Positions 36,072 through 42,616 of a stretch of DNA of 42,616 nt are shown one piece after another; the first letter of the stretch is position 1, and the number at the start of each line of letters is the position of its first letter. Location: positions 1 to 42,616 of the forward strand of contig JAPLNI010000048.1 of assembly GCA_026692865.1 (NCBI GenBank). Direction: 5' to 3'. Both the position numbers and the translations under genes were made by a program. Under the pieces are notes generated by a model that was not told the DNA's origin, did no database searches, and worked only from the letters and a program-made list of their open reading frames with translations. This stretch comes from Planctomycetota bacterium (GTDB lineage Bacteria > Planctomycetota > Planctomycetia > Pirellulales > Pirellulaceae).

Positions 36072-36251
36072 GGAGGTTTTTTCCGTAAGAACCAGGACTA
36101 TGGACGATTGGCATTATAGGCCACAATAGCCGATGTCGACAGTCGCGGACCAGTCCAAGAAACGGGCTCCTCGATCTGGACGACTAGTTTCGCTCGGAGA
36201 GCGGGACCTATTTACACATTGCGACCAGTTTATTCATCTCTTCACTTCCCT

Positions 36252-38330
36252 ATGCCAGATTCGAAAACCGATCCGAAAATTCTTGTCACCGCCGCGCTTC
36301 CTTATGCGAACGGTCCTATCCACATCGGGCATTTGGTCGAGTACGTACAAACCGACATTTGGGTAAGATTCCAAAAGCTCATGGGCCGACGAGCGATCTT
36401 TATCTGCGCGGATGACACGCATGGTACGGCTATCATGATTCGCGCGAAGAACGAAGGAATCTCGGAGGCCGAATTGATCGCTGCGATGCAGCAAAATCAC
36501 CTTCGAGACTTTCGTGGCTTTGATATTGAATTCGATTATTACGGCAGCACGAACAGCTCGGAAAACTACGAGCTTTGTTGCCAAGTGTGGGCGGCCCTTC
36601 GTCAGTCAGGATTGATCGTTCAACGCGAGGTAAGTCAACTTTTTGACCCCGTAGCGGGTACCTTTCTGGCCGATCGTTTTGTGAAGGGAACCTGTCCAAA
36701 CTGCAACGCTCTCGATCAATATGGCGATAACTGTGACAAGTGCAACGCGACCTATTCGCCAACCGACTTGATCAATCCGAGAAGCACCCTTTCGGATGGT
36801 ATCCCAGAAGTCCGATCAGCCATGCACCTGTTCGTCGAGCTCGAGAAGATGCATGAGTTTCTTAACGAGTGGACTCAAACAGGTGACCATCTTCAAACGG
36901 AGGTTGCGAACTATCTCAAAGGGCACTTCCTTCAAAAGCCACTTCGCGACTGGGACGTGTCGCGACCATCGCCTTACTTTGGATTTGAGATTCCCGACTC
37001 GCCAGGTAACTATTGGTACGTTTGGTTTGATGCTCCGATCGGCTACATCGGATCGACTCACGCATGGTGCAAACAACATGGTGAAGAGTTATCTGACTGG
37101 TGGAAAAGCGAATCGACGGAAGTGCATCATTTTATTGGCAAGGATATCACCTACTTTCATACACTCTTTTGGCCGGGCATGCTCAAGGCGGCTGGCTTCA
37201 CTCTTCCTAAGCAAGTCCACATCCATGGCTTCTTGACCGTCGGTGGTGAGAAGATGTCCAAAAGCAAAGGGACCCTCGTTAAAGCCGAAACGTACTTAGA
37301 CCACTTAGATCCGAGCTTCCTGAGATATTTTTATGCAAGCAAGCTCTCGGCATCGATTGATGATATTGATTTAGACATTAACGAGTTTGTTGCAAAGGTG
37401 AACTCCGATTTAGTTGGAAAGCTAGTGAACCTTGCAAGTCGAACCGCACGATTCATCGAGGATGTTGGGCTTGCGCCCGTCTATCCACATGATGGAGGAT
37501 TATTCAAAGCGGCCGCCGCTGCTGGCCAATCGATCGCAGATGCTTATCAAGCCAATGACTACGCACGAGCAATGCGAATCATCATGGGACTGGCTGACGA
37601 CGCAAATGGCTTCGTTGAGAACGCAGCTCCTTGGACTTTAAAGAAAGACCCCAGCCAGGCATCCAAGCTTCAAGACGTTTGCACAATATGCTTGAACTTG
37701 TTTCGGCAATTGTCGGTCTATCTTGCGCCTGTCTTACCGAGAATCGCAAAGCAGTGTGGCGAGCTGCTGAATGACCCGATTGTTCATTGGGATCAAAGCC
37801 AATCGCCATTGCTCAATAACAGTGTCAATAAATTTCAACACATGCTTCAACGCGTAAAAATAGAGGATGTCCAAAAGATGATTGAATCAGGCCAAGAAAA
37901 CACTCCGGCAGAAGAAATCGCCGCCACTCCGGTCTCGCTGTCCGATGTTGCTCCGACGCTTATCGATAGCGGTGATGCGTTGATTGCCGAGCCGCTCGCA
38001 GAGACTTGCTCGATCGAAGACTTTATAAAGATCGACTTACGTGTCGCTCGCGTTCTCGCAGCCGAACATGTTCCCGAAGCGAAGAAACTTCTCAAACTAA
38101 CGCTCAGCCTAGGTGGTGAAGACAAGCGAACCGTTTTCGCCGGCATTAAAGCCGCCTATGAACCGGAAAAGCTTGTCGGTCGTCTAGTCCTCATGGTAGC
38201 CAATCTTGCTCCCCGGCAAATGAAGTTTGGACTCAGCGAAGGCATGGTCGCCGCAGCCGGTGCTGGTGGAGTGGAAGTTTATCTTCTTTCACCAGACTCA
38301 GGAGCAGTCCCCGGTCATCGAGTGCACTAA
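36252..38330 (+). CDS. metG: Methionyl-tRNA synthetase
   Basis: MetG charges tRNA-Met with methionine. ATG 36252 gives [21 protein letters not shown] and 692 residues; a TTG 33 bases upstream is rejected. The Rossmann domain has HIGH ([15 protein letters not shown]) and KMSKS ([13 protein letters not shown]). The zinc knuckle [17 protein letters not shown] sits in the connective domain. A helical anticodon-binding domain (about 390-550) follows. A C-terminal EMAP/Trbp111-type tRNA-binding domain (about 590-692, [20 protein letters not shown] and [13 protein letters not shown]) gives dimerisation and tRNA binding. All key motifs are intact. It is divergent from the ROK gene. Confidence 0.97.
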   Translation: MPDSKTDPKILVTAALPYANGPIHIGHLVEYVQTDIWVRFQKLMGRRAIFICADDTHGTAIMIRAKNEGISEAELIAAMQQNHLRDFRGFDIEFDYYGSTNSSENYELCCQVWAALRQSGLIVQREVSQLFDPVAGTFLADRFVKGTCPNCNALDQYGDNCDKCNATYSPTDLINPRSTLSDGIPEVRSAMHLFVELEKMHEFLNEWTQTGDHLQTEVANYLKGHFLQKPLRDWDVSRPSPYFGFEIPDSPGNYWYVWFDAPIGYIGSTHAWCKQHGEELSDWWKSESTEVHHFIGKDITYFHTLFWPGMLKAAGFTLPKQVHIHGFLTVGGEKMSKSKGTLVKAETYLDHLDPSFLRYFYASKLSASIDDIDLDINEFVAKVNSDLVGKLVNLASRTARFIEDVGLAPVYPHDGGLFKAAAAAGQSIADAYQANDYARAMRIIMGLADDANGFVENAAPWTLKKDPSQASKLQDVCTICLNLFRQLSVYLAPVLPRIAKQCGELLNDPIVHWDQSQSPLLNNSVNKFQHMLQRVKIEDVQKMIESGQENTPAEEIAATPVSLSDVAPTLIDSGDALIAEPLAETCSIEDFIKIDLRVARVLAAEHVPEAKKLLKLTLSLGGEDKRTVFAGIKAAYEPEKLVGRLVLMVANLAPRQMKFGLSEGMVAAAGAGGVEVYLLSPDSGAVPGHRVH

Positions 38331-38491
38331 ACGAATCGTAGGTAATCGCATTAGCGGAAGATTACACGCCTTCTTGAAAGTTGTTAAATCACATTTCCCA
38401 AACTGTAGGGTTTATGTCCTAAATTGCGATACATCGAGCGTGATATAATTCATGCTCACCAGTACGATGCGTCTTTCTTTTGGGGTGTGAT

Positions 38492-38869
38492 ATGCTTAAA
38501 CAAGAAGGTTACGATTTCATGGGGGCCGCGTTTGAAGTGTATAACGAACTCGGCTACGGACTGGCAGAAGAAATCTATCAGCAGAGCCTTGAGGTTGAGC
38601 TAGTAATTCGCGGCTATACTTTCATAAGTCAAGCGGAGATTGATGTTTACTACAAGCAGCAAGTACTCAAAGTAAAGTATCGCCCCGATCTGGTTGTTTT
38701 TGGACAGATCGCGGTTGAGTTGAAGGCGACCAAAGAGATTTGTCCCGATCACGAGGCTCAGCTTTTCAACTACATGCGCGTTTCAAAAAAGAGAGTCGGC
38801 TATTTAGTAAACTTTGGACAGGCAACAGGATTGCAATGGAAACGATTTATGCTGGATGATTTGCGTTGA
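38492..38869 (+). CDS. GxxExxY protein (PDDEXK_3 family)
   Basis: ATG 38492 gives 125 residues. The naming motif is visible in GLAEEIYQQSLEVEL, followed by KVKYRPDLVVFGQIAVELKA. Its Asp and the Glu-x-Lys pair fit the PD-(D/E)xK nuclease-like core, and LFNYMRVSKKRVGYLVNFG completes the family pattern. The function of GxxExxY proteins is not established. They are small, patchily distributed and often sit in repeat-flanked positions. Here an imperfect inverted repeat of short periodic units begins 14 bases after the stop, which may mark a mobile cassette (inference). Confidence 0.9.
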   Translation: MLKQEGYDFMGAAFEVYNELGYGLAEEIYQQSLEVELVIRGYTFISQAEIDVYYKQQVLKVKYRPDLVVFGQIAVELKATKEICPDHEAQLFNYMRVSKKRVGYLVNFGQATGLQWKRFMLDDLR

Positions 38870-38882
38870 ATTATTTGTTAAT

Positions 38883-39012
38883 TCGGAACACTGATTTTCA
38901 CTAATTGACACTAATTAGAGTCTGAAGGTTTGTTGCATTTGGCTTTAGATAGGTTACGCGTACTTCCTTTGCCTTTATTAGTGTTTATTAGCGTAGATTA
39001 GTGTTCTTCGGA
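38883..39012. repeat. Long imperfect inverted repeat of periodic ACACTAAT-type units
   Basis: The left arm (38883-38919, with CACTGAT, CACTAAT, CACTAAT spaced 10-11 bases) is matched by a right arm (38974-39012, with ATTAGTG, ATTAGCG, ATTAGTG) in reverse complement, at roughly three quarters of positions, with about 54 bases between. The outer ends TCGGAACACT and AGTGTTCTTCGGA also pair apart from a two-base bulge. It lies between the GxxExxY gene and the vWA gene and may overlap the latter's promoter. Confidence 0.65.
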
Positions 39013-39031
39013 TTTTTGTAGGACGATCTTA

Positions 39032-40111
39032 ATGAGCTCTACGGCCAAGCTTGAACGTCGACGGGTGCTGCGACCTGCGGATCAATGGCAATCGAAACCG
39101 CGTTGGCAGTCGTTTGCGTCGAGTTTGTTAGTTCATCTTACGTTGCTTTTGTTGCTAGCTTGGCTTTGGACGCCATCTGGAAATGGGTCTGGTGCGGACC
39201 GTGATCGTCCTGTCGGTATCGCGATTATTCATCAAGCAAGTGGTAGCACCGAGTACTTCTTGGAACCGGGCGGTCAGGGCAATTCCTCTAAGAACGAACC
39301 TGCTTCGGCAAGCGAGTCCAGCACGAATAGCAACACTGTTGCGAAAGCAGTTGAAGCAGCCAGTTCGCAAGCCATCAACCCTGTTACAGTTGAATCACTA
39401 CTCGGCGAGTTTGCCGCGTTGGATGCGACAACGGTTCAAACCAGCGCGAACTCGGGATCGGCAGGCACCGGCACGAGCTCCATTGGGAAATCTGGTCAAG
39501 GAAGTACGGGTACTGGAAGTGCAGGCGTGGGTAATGGTCGCGGCTCCAAGGGGTCGACTAAGACGCAGGTTTTCGGAATCGAAGGAAGTGGGAACTCGTT
39601 CGTTTACGTGTTCGATCGCTCTGACTCGATGAACGGTTTCGAAGGTGCACCCTTTCGCGCCGCCAAAAAAGAATTGCTTAAAAGTCTCGAGTCGCTTAAG
39701 AGCATTAACCAGTTTCAGATCATCTTTTACAACGAAGCACCAAGTCCTTATCAAGGCGCGCTCTCGGGAACGCGCAGCCTGATTTACGCGACCGATAACG
39801 AGCGCGCAACGGCCATCGAATACGTCAGAGGAAGCAATGCGATCGGAGGAACCGAGCATGTTCCAGCTCTGCGACTGGGGGCATCCATGAACGCAGACGT
39901 CCTGTTTTTTCTCACTGACGCAGCCGATCCAATACTGAGCGACGGACAAATCAACGACATTATCCAGCGATGTACCGCTAGAGGCACAACCGTCCACTCG
40001 ATCGAATTCGGCAGCGGCCCCAGTCCAGGTCCCGGCCGTTGGATCGAGCAGCTTGCAACTCAAACTGGCGGCCAGTATCGTTACGTCGATATCGTGCAAA
40101 TCGAACGCTAA
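39032..40111 (+). CDS. Membrane-anchored von Willebrand factor A domain protein
   Basis: The 359-residue protein has a basic start, then a single membrane segment (about 29-46, SSLLVHLTLLLLLAWLW). A long low-complexity Ser/Gly/Thr/Asn linker (about 80-185) includes SGQGSTGTGSAGVGNGRG. A C-terminal vWA domain (about 188-355) has the MIDAS motif as DRSDSM (Asp195, Ser197, Ser199), and FLTDAADP later supplies the acidic ligand. Similar single-helix vWA proteins are common in planctomycetes; they may mediate protein contacts outside the cytoplasmic membrane. AGGA lies about nine bases before the ATG. Confidence 0.85.
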   Translation: MSSTAKLERRRVLRPADQWQSKPRWQSFASSLLVHLTLLLLLAWLWTPSGNGSGADRDRPVGIAIIHQASGSTEYFLEPGGQGNSSKNEPASASESSTNSNTVAKAVEAASSQAINPVTVESLLGEFAALDATTVQTSANSGSAGTGTSSIGKSGQGSTGTGSAGVGNGRGSKGSTKTQVFGIEGSGNSFVYVFDRSDSMNGFEGAPFRAAKKELLKSLESLKSINQFQIIFYNEAPSPYQGALSGTRSLIYATDNERATAIEYVRGSNAIGGTEHVPALRLGASMNADVLFFLTDAADPILSDGQINDIIQRCTARGTTVHSIEFGSGPSPGPGRWIEQLATQTGGQYRYVDIVQIER

Positions 40112-40260
40112 CAGCTCATATACTTCAGAACTCTTTATGTAGAATCCGTCGTGATGTTCCCTGAGGCGTTGTACCACAAAAATGAGCGGTTACGGGAAAC
40201 TTTTTCCCACGGTTATGCGATATCGTTTCATTTTTGTAGCATCTTGAACTAAACCCATCC

Positions 40261-40977
40261 ATGAGCACCGTAGATAAATCGGGAGACCGCGTTAAAAAGA
40301 TGTTCGCGGAGATTGCTCCCCGTTACGACCTGCTAAATCACATGTTGTCACTCAATATTGACACACTTTGGAGAAGCAGAACCGTAAAAGCTCTTCAGCT
40401 GAATCAAACAGATCCGGTTCTGGATGTTTGCACGGGGACTGGCGATTTGGCTTTAGCGATCGCAAGAAAGTATCGCGGGGTCTTTCCGGTTATCGGAAGC
40501 GATTTTTGCTTGCCAATGCTTCAAAGAGCGCGCAGCAAACAGACAACGACCAATCCCGGTGATCTGAACCTTAGCTTTATCGAAGCGGACACTGAACAGT
40601 TACCCTTTCCGGACAATAAATTCCAGGCGGTCACCGTCGCCTTCGGAATTCGAAATGTTTCCGAGACGAAACTAGGCCTGTCGGAGATGCTTCGAGTCTG
40701 CAAACCCGGCGGAGTCGTTGCGATTCTTGAATTCTCACGACCGACTTTTCCTGGCCTCAGTCAACTTTATGACGCATACTTCCGTTGGGTCTTGCCGAAA
40801 ATCGGGCAAAGCTTGTCGAAAAACGACCAGTCGGCATATAGTTACCTCCCAGCGAGTGTTCGCGAGTTTCCAAGCGGTCGGGCAATGATGGACTTGATGG
40901 AATCGATTGGTCTCACGGATGTAAAGCAAACACCTATGACCTTCGGAGTGGCCACGCTCTATTTGGGTACAAAATGA
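40261..40977 (+). CDS. menG: Demethylmenaquinone methyltransferase (UbiE/MenG)
   Basis: The enzyme methylates demethylmenaquinone with SAM at the last step of menaquinone synthesis. The 238-residue product has the UbiE signature YDLLNHMLSLNIDTLWR (22-38), SAM motif I DVCTGTGDLA (55-64), VTVAFGIRNV, and the second signature with RVCKPGGVVAILEFSRP. Its stop overlaps the next start as ATGA, beginning a compact quinone operon with a flavin prenyltransferase and a UbiA-type prenyltransferase. Lack of ubiquinone genes and the phylum's usual quinone content favour menaquinone (known for planctomycetes; inference here). Confidence 0.93.
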   Translation: MSTVDKSGDRVKKMFAEIAPRYDLLNHMLSLNIDTLWRSRTVKALQLNQTDPVLDVCTGTGDLALAIARKYRGVFPVIGSDFCLPMLQRARSKQTTTNPGDLNLSFIEADTEQLPFPDNKFQAVTVAFGIRNVSETKLGLSEMLRVCKPGGVVAILEFSRPTFPGLSQLYDAYFRWVLPKIGQSLSKNDQSAYSYLPASVREFPSGRAMMDLMESIGLTDVKQTPMTFGVATLYLGTK

Positions 40978-41627
40978 ATCATCCGATTGTGTTGGCTATG
41001 ACCGGTGCCAGCGGAGCCGCATATGCCGCGAGATTGCTTCAGCAGTTGGTGATCGCTCAGAGGAAAGTACATGTTGTATGGAGTCCCTCGGCTGCGACCG
41101 TCGTCGCCCAAGAACTATCGGTCCAGATCTCTAACGATCCCAAATCGGTCAACGAGTTACTCAAGTACCGTTGGCCAGGATTAGAAAACCATTGGGGTGA
41201 TGCGACGGATTTGAGTCAGTTGACCTCTCCGGAGCAACTCGTGATTCACCATTATCAAGATTACATGACGCCGATTGCAAGTGGTTCGTTTTTAACTTCT
41301 GGAATGGTACTGTGCCCATGCTCCGGTGCGACACTTTCGGGTGTAGTTCATGCGGCTGGGAACAACTTGATTCAACGTGCCGCTGATGTCCACTTGAAGG
41401 AGCGTCGTAAGCTGATTTTGGTTCCTCGAGAAACACCGATGTCTGTTTTTCAACTGAAGAATATGCATCGCGCGGCTCAAGCGGGAGCCATCGTTTTGCC
41501 GGCCATGCCTGGTTGGTATCACGATGTAAGATCGATCGTTGATTTGATCGACTTTATAGTTGCCAGGATTCTCGATCACTTAGACGTTCCGCACCGTTTG
41601 ATGCAACGTTGGGGAGACAAAAGTTGA
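40974..41627 (+). CDS. UbiX-type flavin prenyltransferase (futalosine-pathway MqnM-like)
   Basis: UbiX enzymes attach a dimethylallyl group to FMN, making the prenylated flavin used by UbiD decarboxylases. The 217-residue protein has the FMN-binding start LAMTGASGAAYAARLL and the segment SGSFLTSGMVLCPCSGATLSGVVHAAGNNLIQRAADV. KERRKLILVPRETP is also present, and a His/Arg-containing loop follows. It overlaps the methyltransferase gene by four bases and is followed after three bases by the UbiA-type gene. In the futalosine menaquinone pathway, UbiX-, UbiD- and UbiA-like proteins (MqnM, MqnL, MqnP) act together; no UbiD-like gene is inside this window. Confidence 0.93.
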   Translation: MNHPIVLAMTGASGAAYAARLLQQLVIAQRKVHVVWSPSAATVVAQELSVQISNDPKSVNELLKYRWPGLENHWGDATDLSQLTSPEQLVIHHYQDYMTPIASGSFLTSGMVLCPCSGATLSGVVHAAGNNLIQRAADVHLKERRKLILVPRETPMSVFQLKNMHRAAQAGAIVLPAMPGWYHDVRSIVDLIDFIVARILDHLDVPHRLMQRWGDKS

Positions 41628-41630
41628 GCG

Positions 41631-42545
41631 ATGATTTCATTGATCCGTGACTTTTTAGAGCTCATTCGTTTCAGCCACACGATCTTCGCGTTGCCCTTTG
41701 CGATCCTTGCGAGTACCTGGGCGTGGATCCTCTCCTATCGTCAACAGGACGCAGCAAGTTTTACCTGGCTTCACGCCGCTGGCATCTTGCTGTGTATGAT
41801 ATCGGCTCGTAGTTTCGCGATGGCGTTCAACCGATTGGTTGACGCTCGGTTTGACGCGGTGAATCCAAGGACCGCTGGGCGTCACATTCCTGCCGGTAGA
41901 TTGACGCACTGGAGTGTTGCAGTGTTTGCCGCGCTAACAGCAATCACCTTTATTCTTAGCACATTGATATTCTTGCCAAACGCATTGCCCATGTTCCTTT
42001 CGATTCCGGTTCTGCTCTTTTTGGCCGGATACAGTTATACGAAGCGGTTTACATCACTGGCCCACTATTGGTTGGGAGTCGCTCTGATGTTGGCTCCGAT
42101 TTGCGCATGGATTGCGCTCCGGGGGGACGTCGTCTCCGCAACTCCGACTGACTTACTGCCAGCTTCCCTGCTTGGTCTGGGCGTCTTGTTTTGGGTGGGT
42201 GGATTTGACTTGATCTATGCTTGCCAAGATGCAGAAATTGATAAAAACCTAGGCCTTAACAGCATCCCTGCTCGTTTCGGCGTGAACCTTGCTCTTCGGA
42301 TCGCTGCAGTAAGCCACGCAATTATGCTGATACCGTTAGCAATTTTGCCATGGGCCGCGTCTTGCCTCACCTTGGGCTGGATATACGGCCTAGGCCTTGC
42401 GGTCGTCGCTGGGATTTTGATCTATGAGCATTCGATAGTTTCAGCGGATAATTTAGGACGCGTCAATGTTGCCTTCTTCCAAGCAAATGCGGTTATCTCA
42501 ATCGTTTTACTCACTACAGGGACCATCGACGCCTGGATAGAATAA
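41631..42545 (+). CDS. UbiA-family prenyltransferase (MqnP/MenA-like)
   Basis: The 304-residue integral membrane protein, with about eight or nine helices, transfers a polyprenyl chain to an aromatic acid. The first Asp motif is NRLVDARFDAVNPRTAGR (Asn67, Asp71, Asp75) and the second is YACQDAEIDKNLGLNS, both intact for Mg-diphosphate binding. The family branch resembles 4-hydroxybenzoate or dihydroxynaphthoate prenyltransferases; next to the UbiX-like and MenG genes it is best read as the futalosine-route MqnP. The start ATG 41631 is three bases after the preceding stop. Operon partners beyond the right end are not visible. Confidence 0.93.
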   Translation: MISLIRDFLELIRFSHTIFALPFAILASTWAWILSYRQQDAASFTWLHAAGILLCMISARSFAMAFNRLVDARFDAVNPRTAGRHIPAGRLTHWSVAVFAALTAITFILSTLIFLPNALPMFLSIPVLLFLAGYSYTKRFTSLAHYWLGVALMLAPICAWIALRGDVVSATPTDLLPASLLGLGVLFWVGGFDLIYACQDAEIDKNLGLNSIPARFGVNLALRIAAVSHAIMLIPLAILPWAASCLTLGWIYGLGLAVVAGILIYEHSIVSADNLGRVNVAFFQANAVISIVLLTTGTIDAWIE

Positions 42546-42616
42546 CGGGTGCATCGCGTAAACCATTGATCGCAACACGGTGATACGGCAAGCCGATACG
42601 ATTATTAGAAAGTCCT

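Noticed and set aside
39398-40177. Long minus-strand frame (259 codons) opposite the vWA gene
   Set aside because: It lies antisense to a well-supported vWA coding sequence, is Cys/Ser/Arg-rich with no domain, and looks like a shadow frame.
40194-40208. GGGAAA/TTTCCC hairpin before menG as a regulatory site
   Set aside because: Short, AT-poor context and no copies elsewhere; could easily be chance.
42580-42616. Start of another gene after the UbiA-type gene
   Set aside because: Only about 12 codons from a possible GTG are visible; not enough to support a gene.

Overview
The window looks like chromosomal DNA of a planctomycete, most likely Pirellulaceae or close kin. The strongest evidence is two sets of planctomycete-type surface proteins: a LamG/PSCyt1/DUF1549/DUF1553 protein paired with a DUF1501 protein, and a DUF1587/1595/1592/1588/1585 protein paired with a DUF1552 protein. 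Supporting signs are a sulfatase, a Tat-exported Gfo/Idh/MocA oxidoreductase, an ECF sigma factor with a membrane partner, a PQQ-type beta-propeller, a futalosine-type menaquinone operon, and long repeat-rich intergenic regions. I saw no rRNA, tRNA, CRISPR array, transposase or phage gene.

Layout. 0.5-3.6 kb: an exported FAD-dependent oxidoreductase convergent with an exported sulfatase. 4-10.3 kb: mostly housekeeping or orphan genes (metallo-beta-lactamase fold hydrolase, EamA-like transporter, YdeI/DUF1801 protein, cation diffusion facilitator, an unrecognised membrane protein, DinB-like protein). 11-17.6 kb: core metabolism and regulation (glutamine-dependent NAD+ synthetase, a CsrA-type regulator with a long C-terminal extension, polyprenyl diphosphate synthase, MoaC, PurF). 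18.3-25.4 kb: Gfo/Idh oxidoreductase divergent from the first PSCyt1/DUF1549/DUF1553 plus DUF1501 pair. 25.4-25.8 kb: an ordered mosaic of REP-like palindromes. 26-32.8 kb: ECF sigma factor, translationally coupled membrane partner, DUF1592-type cytochrome-domain protein, DUF1552 protein and SGNH hydrolase, all on the same strand. 32.9-36 kb: PQQ beta-propeller protein, rhomboid protease and ROK kinase. 36.2-40.1 kb: methionyl-tRNA synthetase, a GxxExxY protein followed by a long inverted repeat, and a vWA-domain membrane protein. 40.3-42.5 kb: a tight three-gene quinone operon (methyltransferase, flavin prenyltransferase, prenyltransferase).

How the genes may work together. The exported sulfatase, oxidoreductases, SGNH esterase and PSCyt/DUF proteins fit the planctomycete habit of breaking down complex polysaccharides at the cell surface. 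The sigma/partner pair directly upstream of the DUF1592/DUF1552/SGNH genes suggests a dedicated envelope-signalling control for that block (inference). The quinone operon and the polyprenyl synthase at 14-15 kb would supply the ring and side-chain steps of menaquinone synthesis.

The most distinctive non-coding feature is the intergenic repeat content. It includes a head-to-head REP-type mosaic with covarying stems at 25.4-25.8 kb, a GTAG-plus-palindrome family with an invariant GTAA loop at 11.0 and 17.8 kb, a GAGTAC-rich family in three intergenic regions, and an inverted repeat of short periodic units beside the GxxExxY gene. Start codons were reassigned where homology, ribosome binding sites or signal peptides favoured an internal start.
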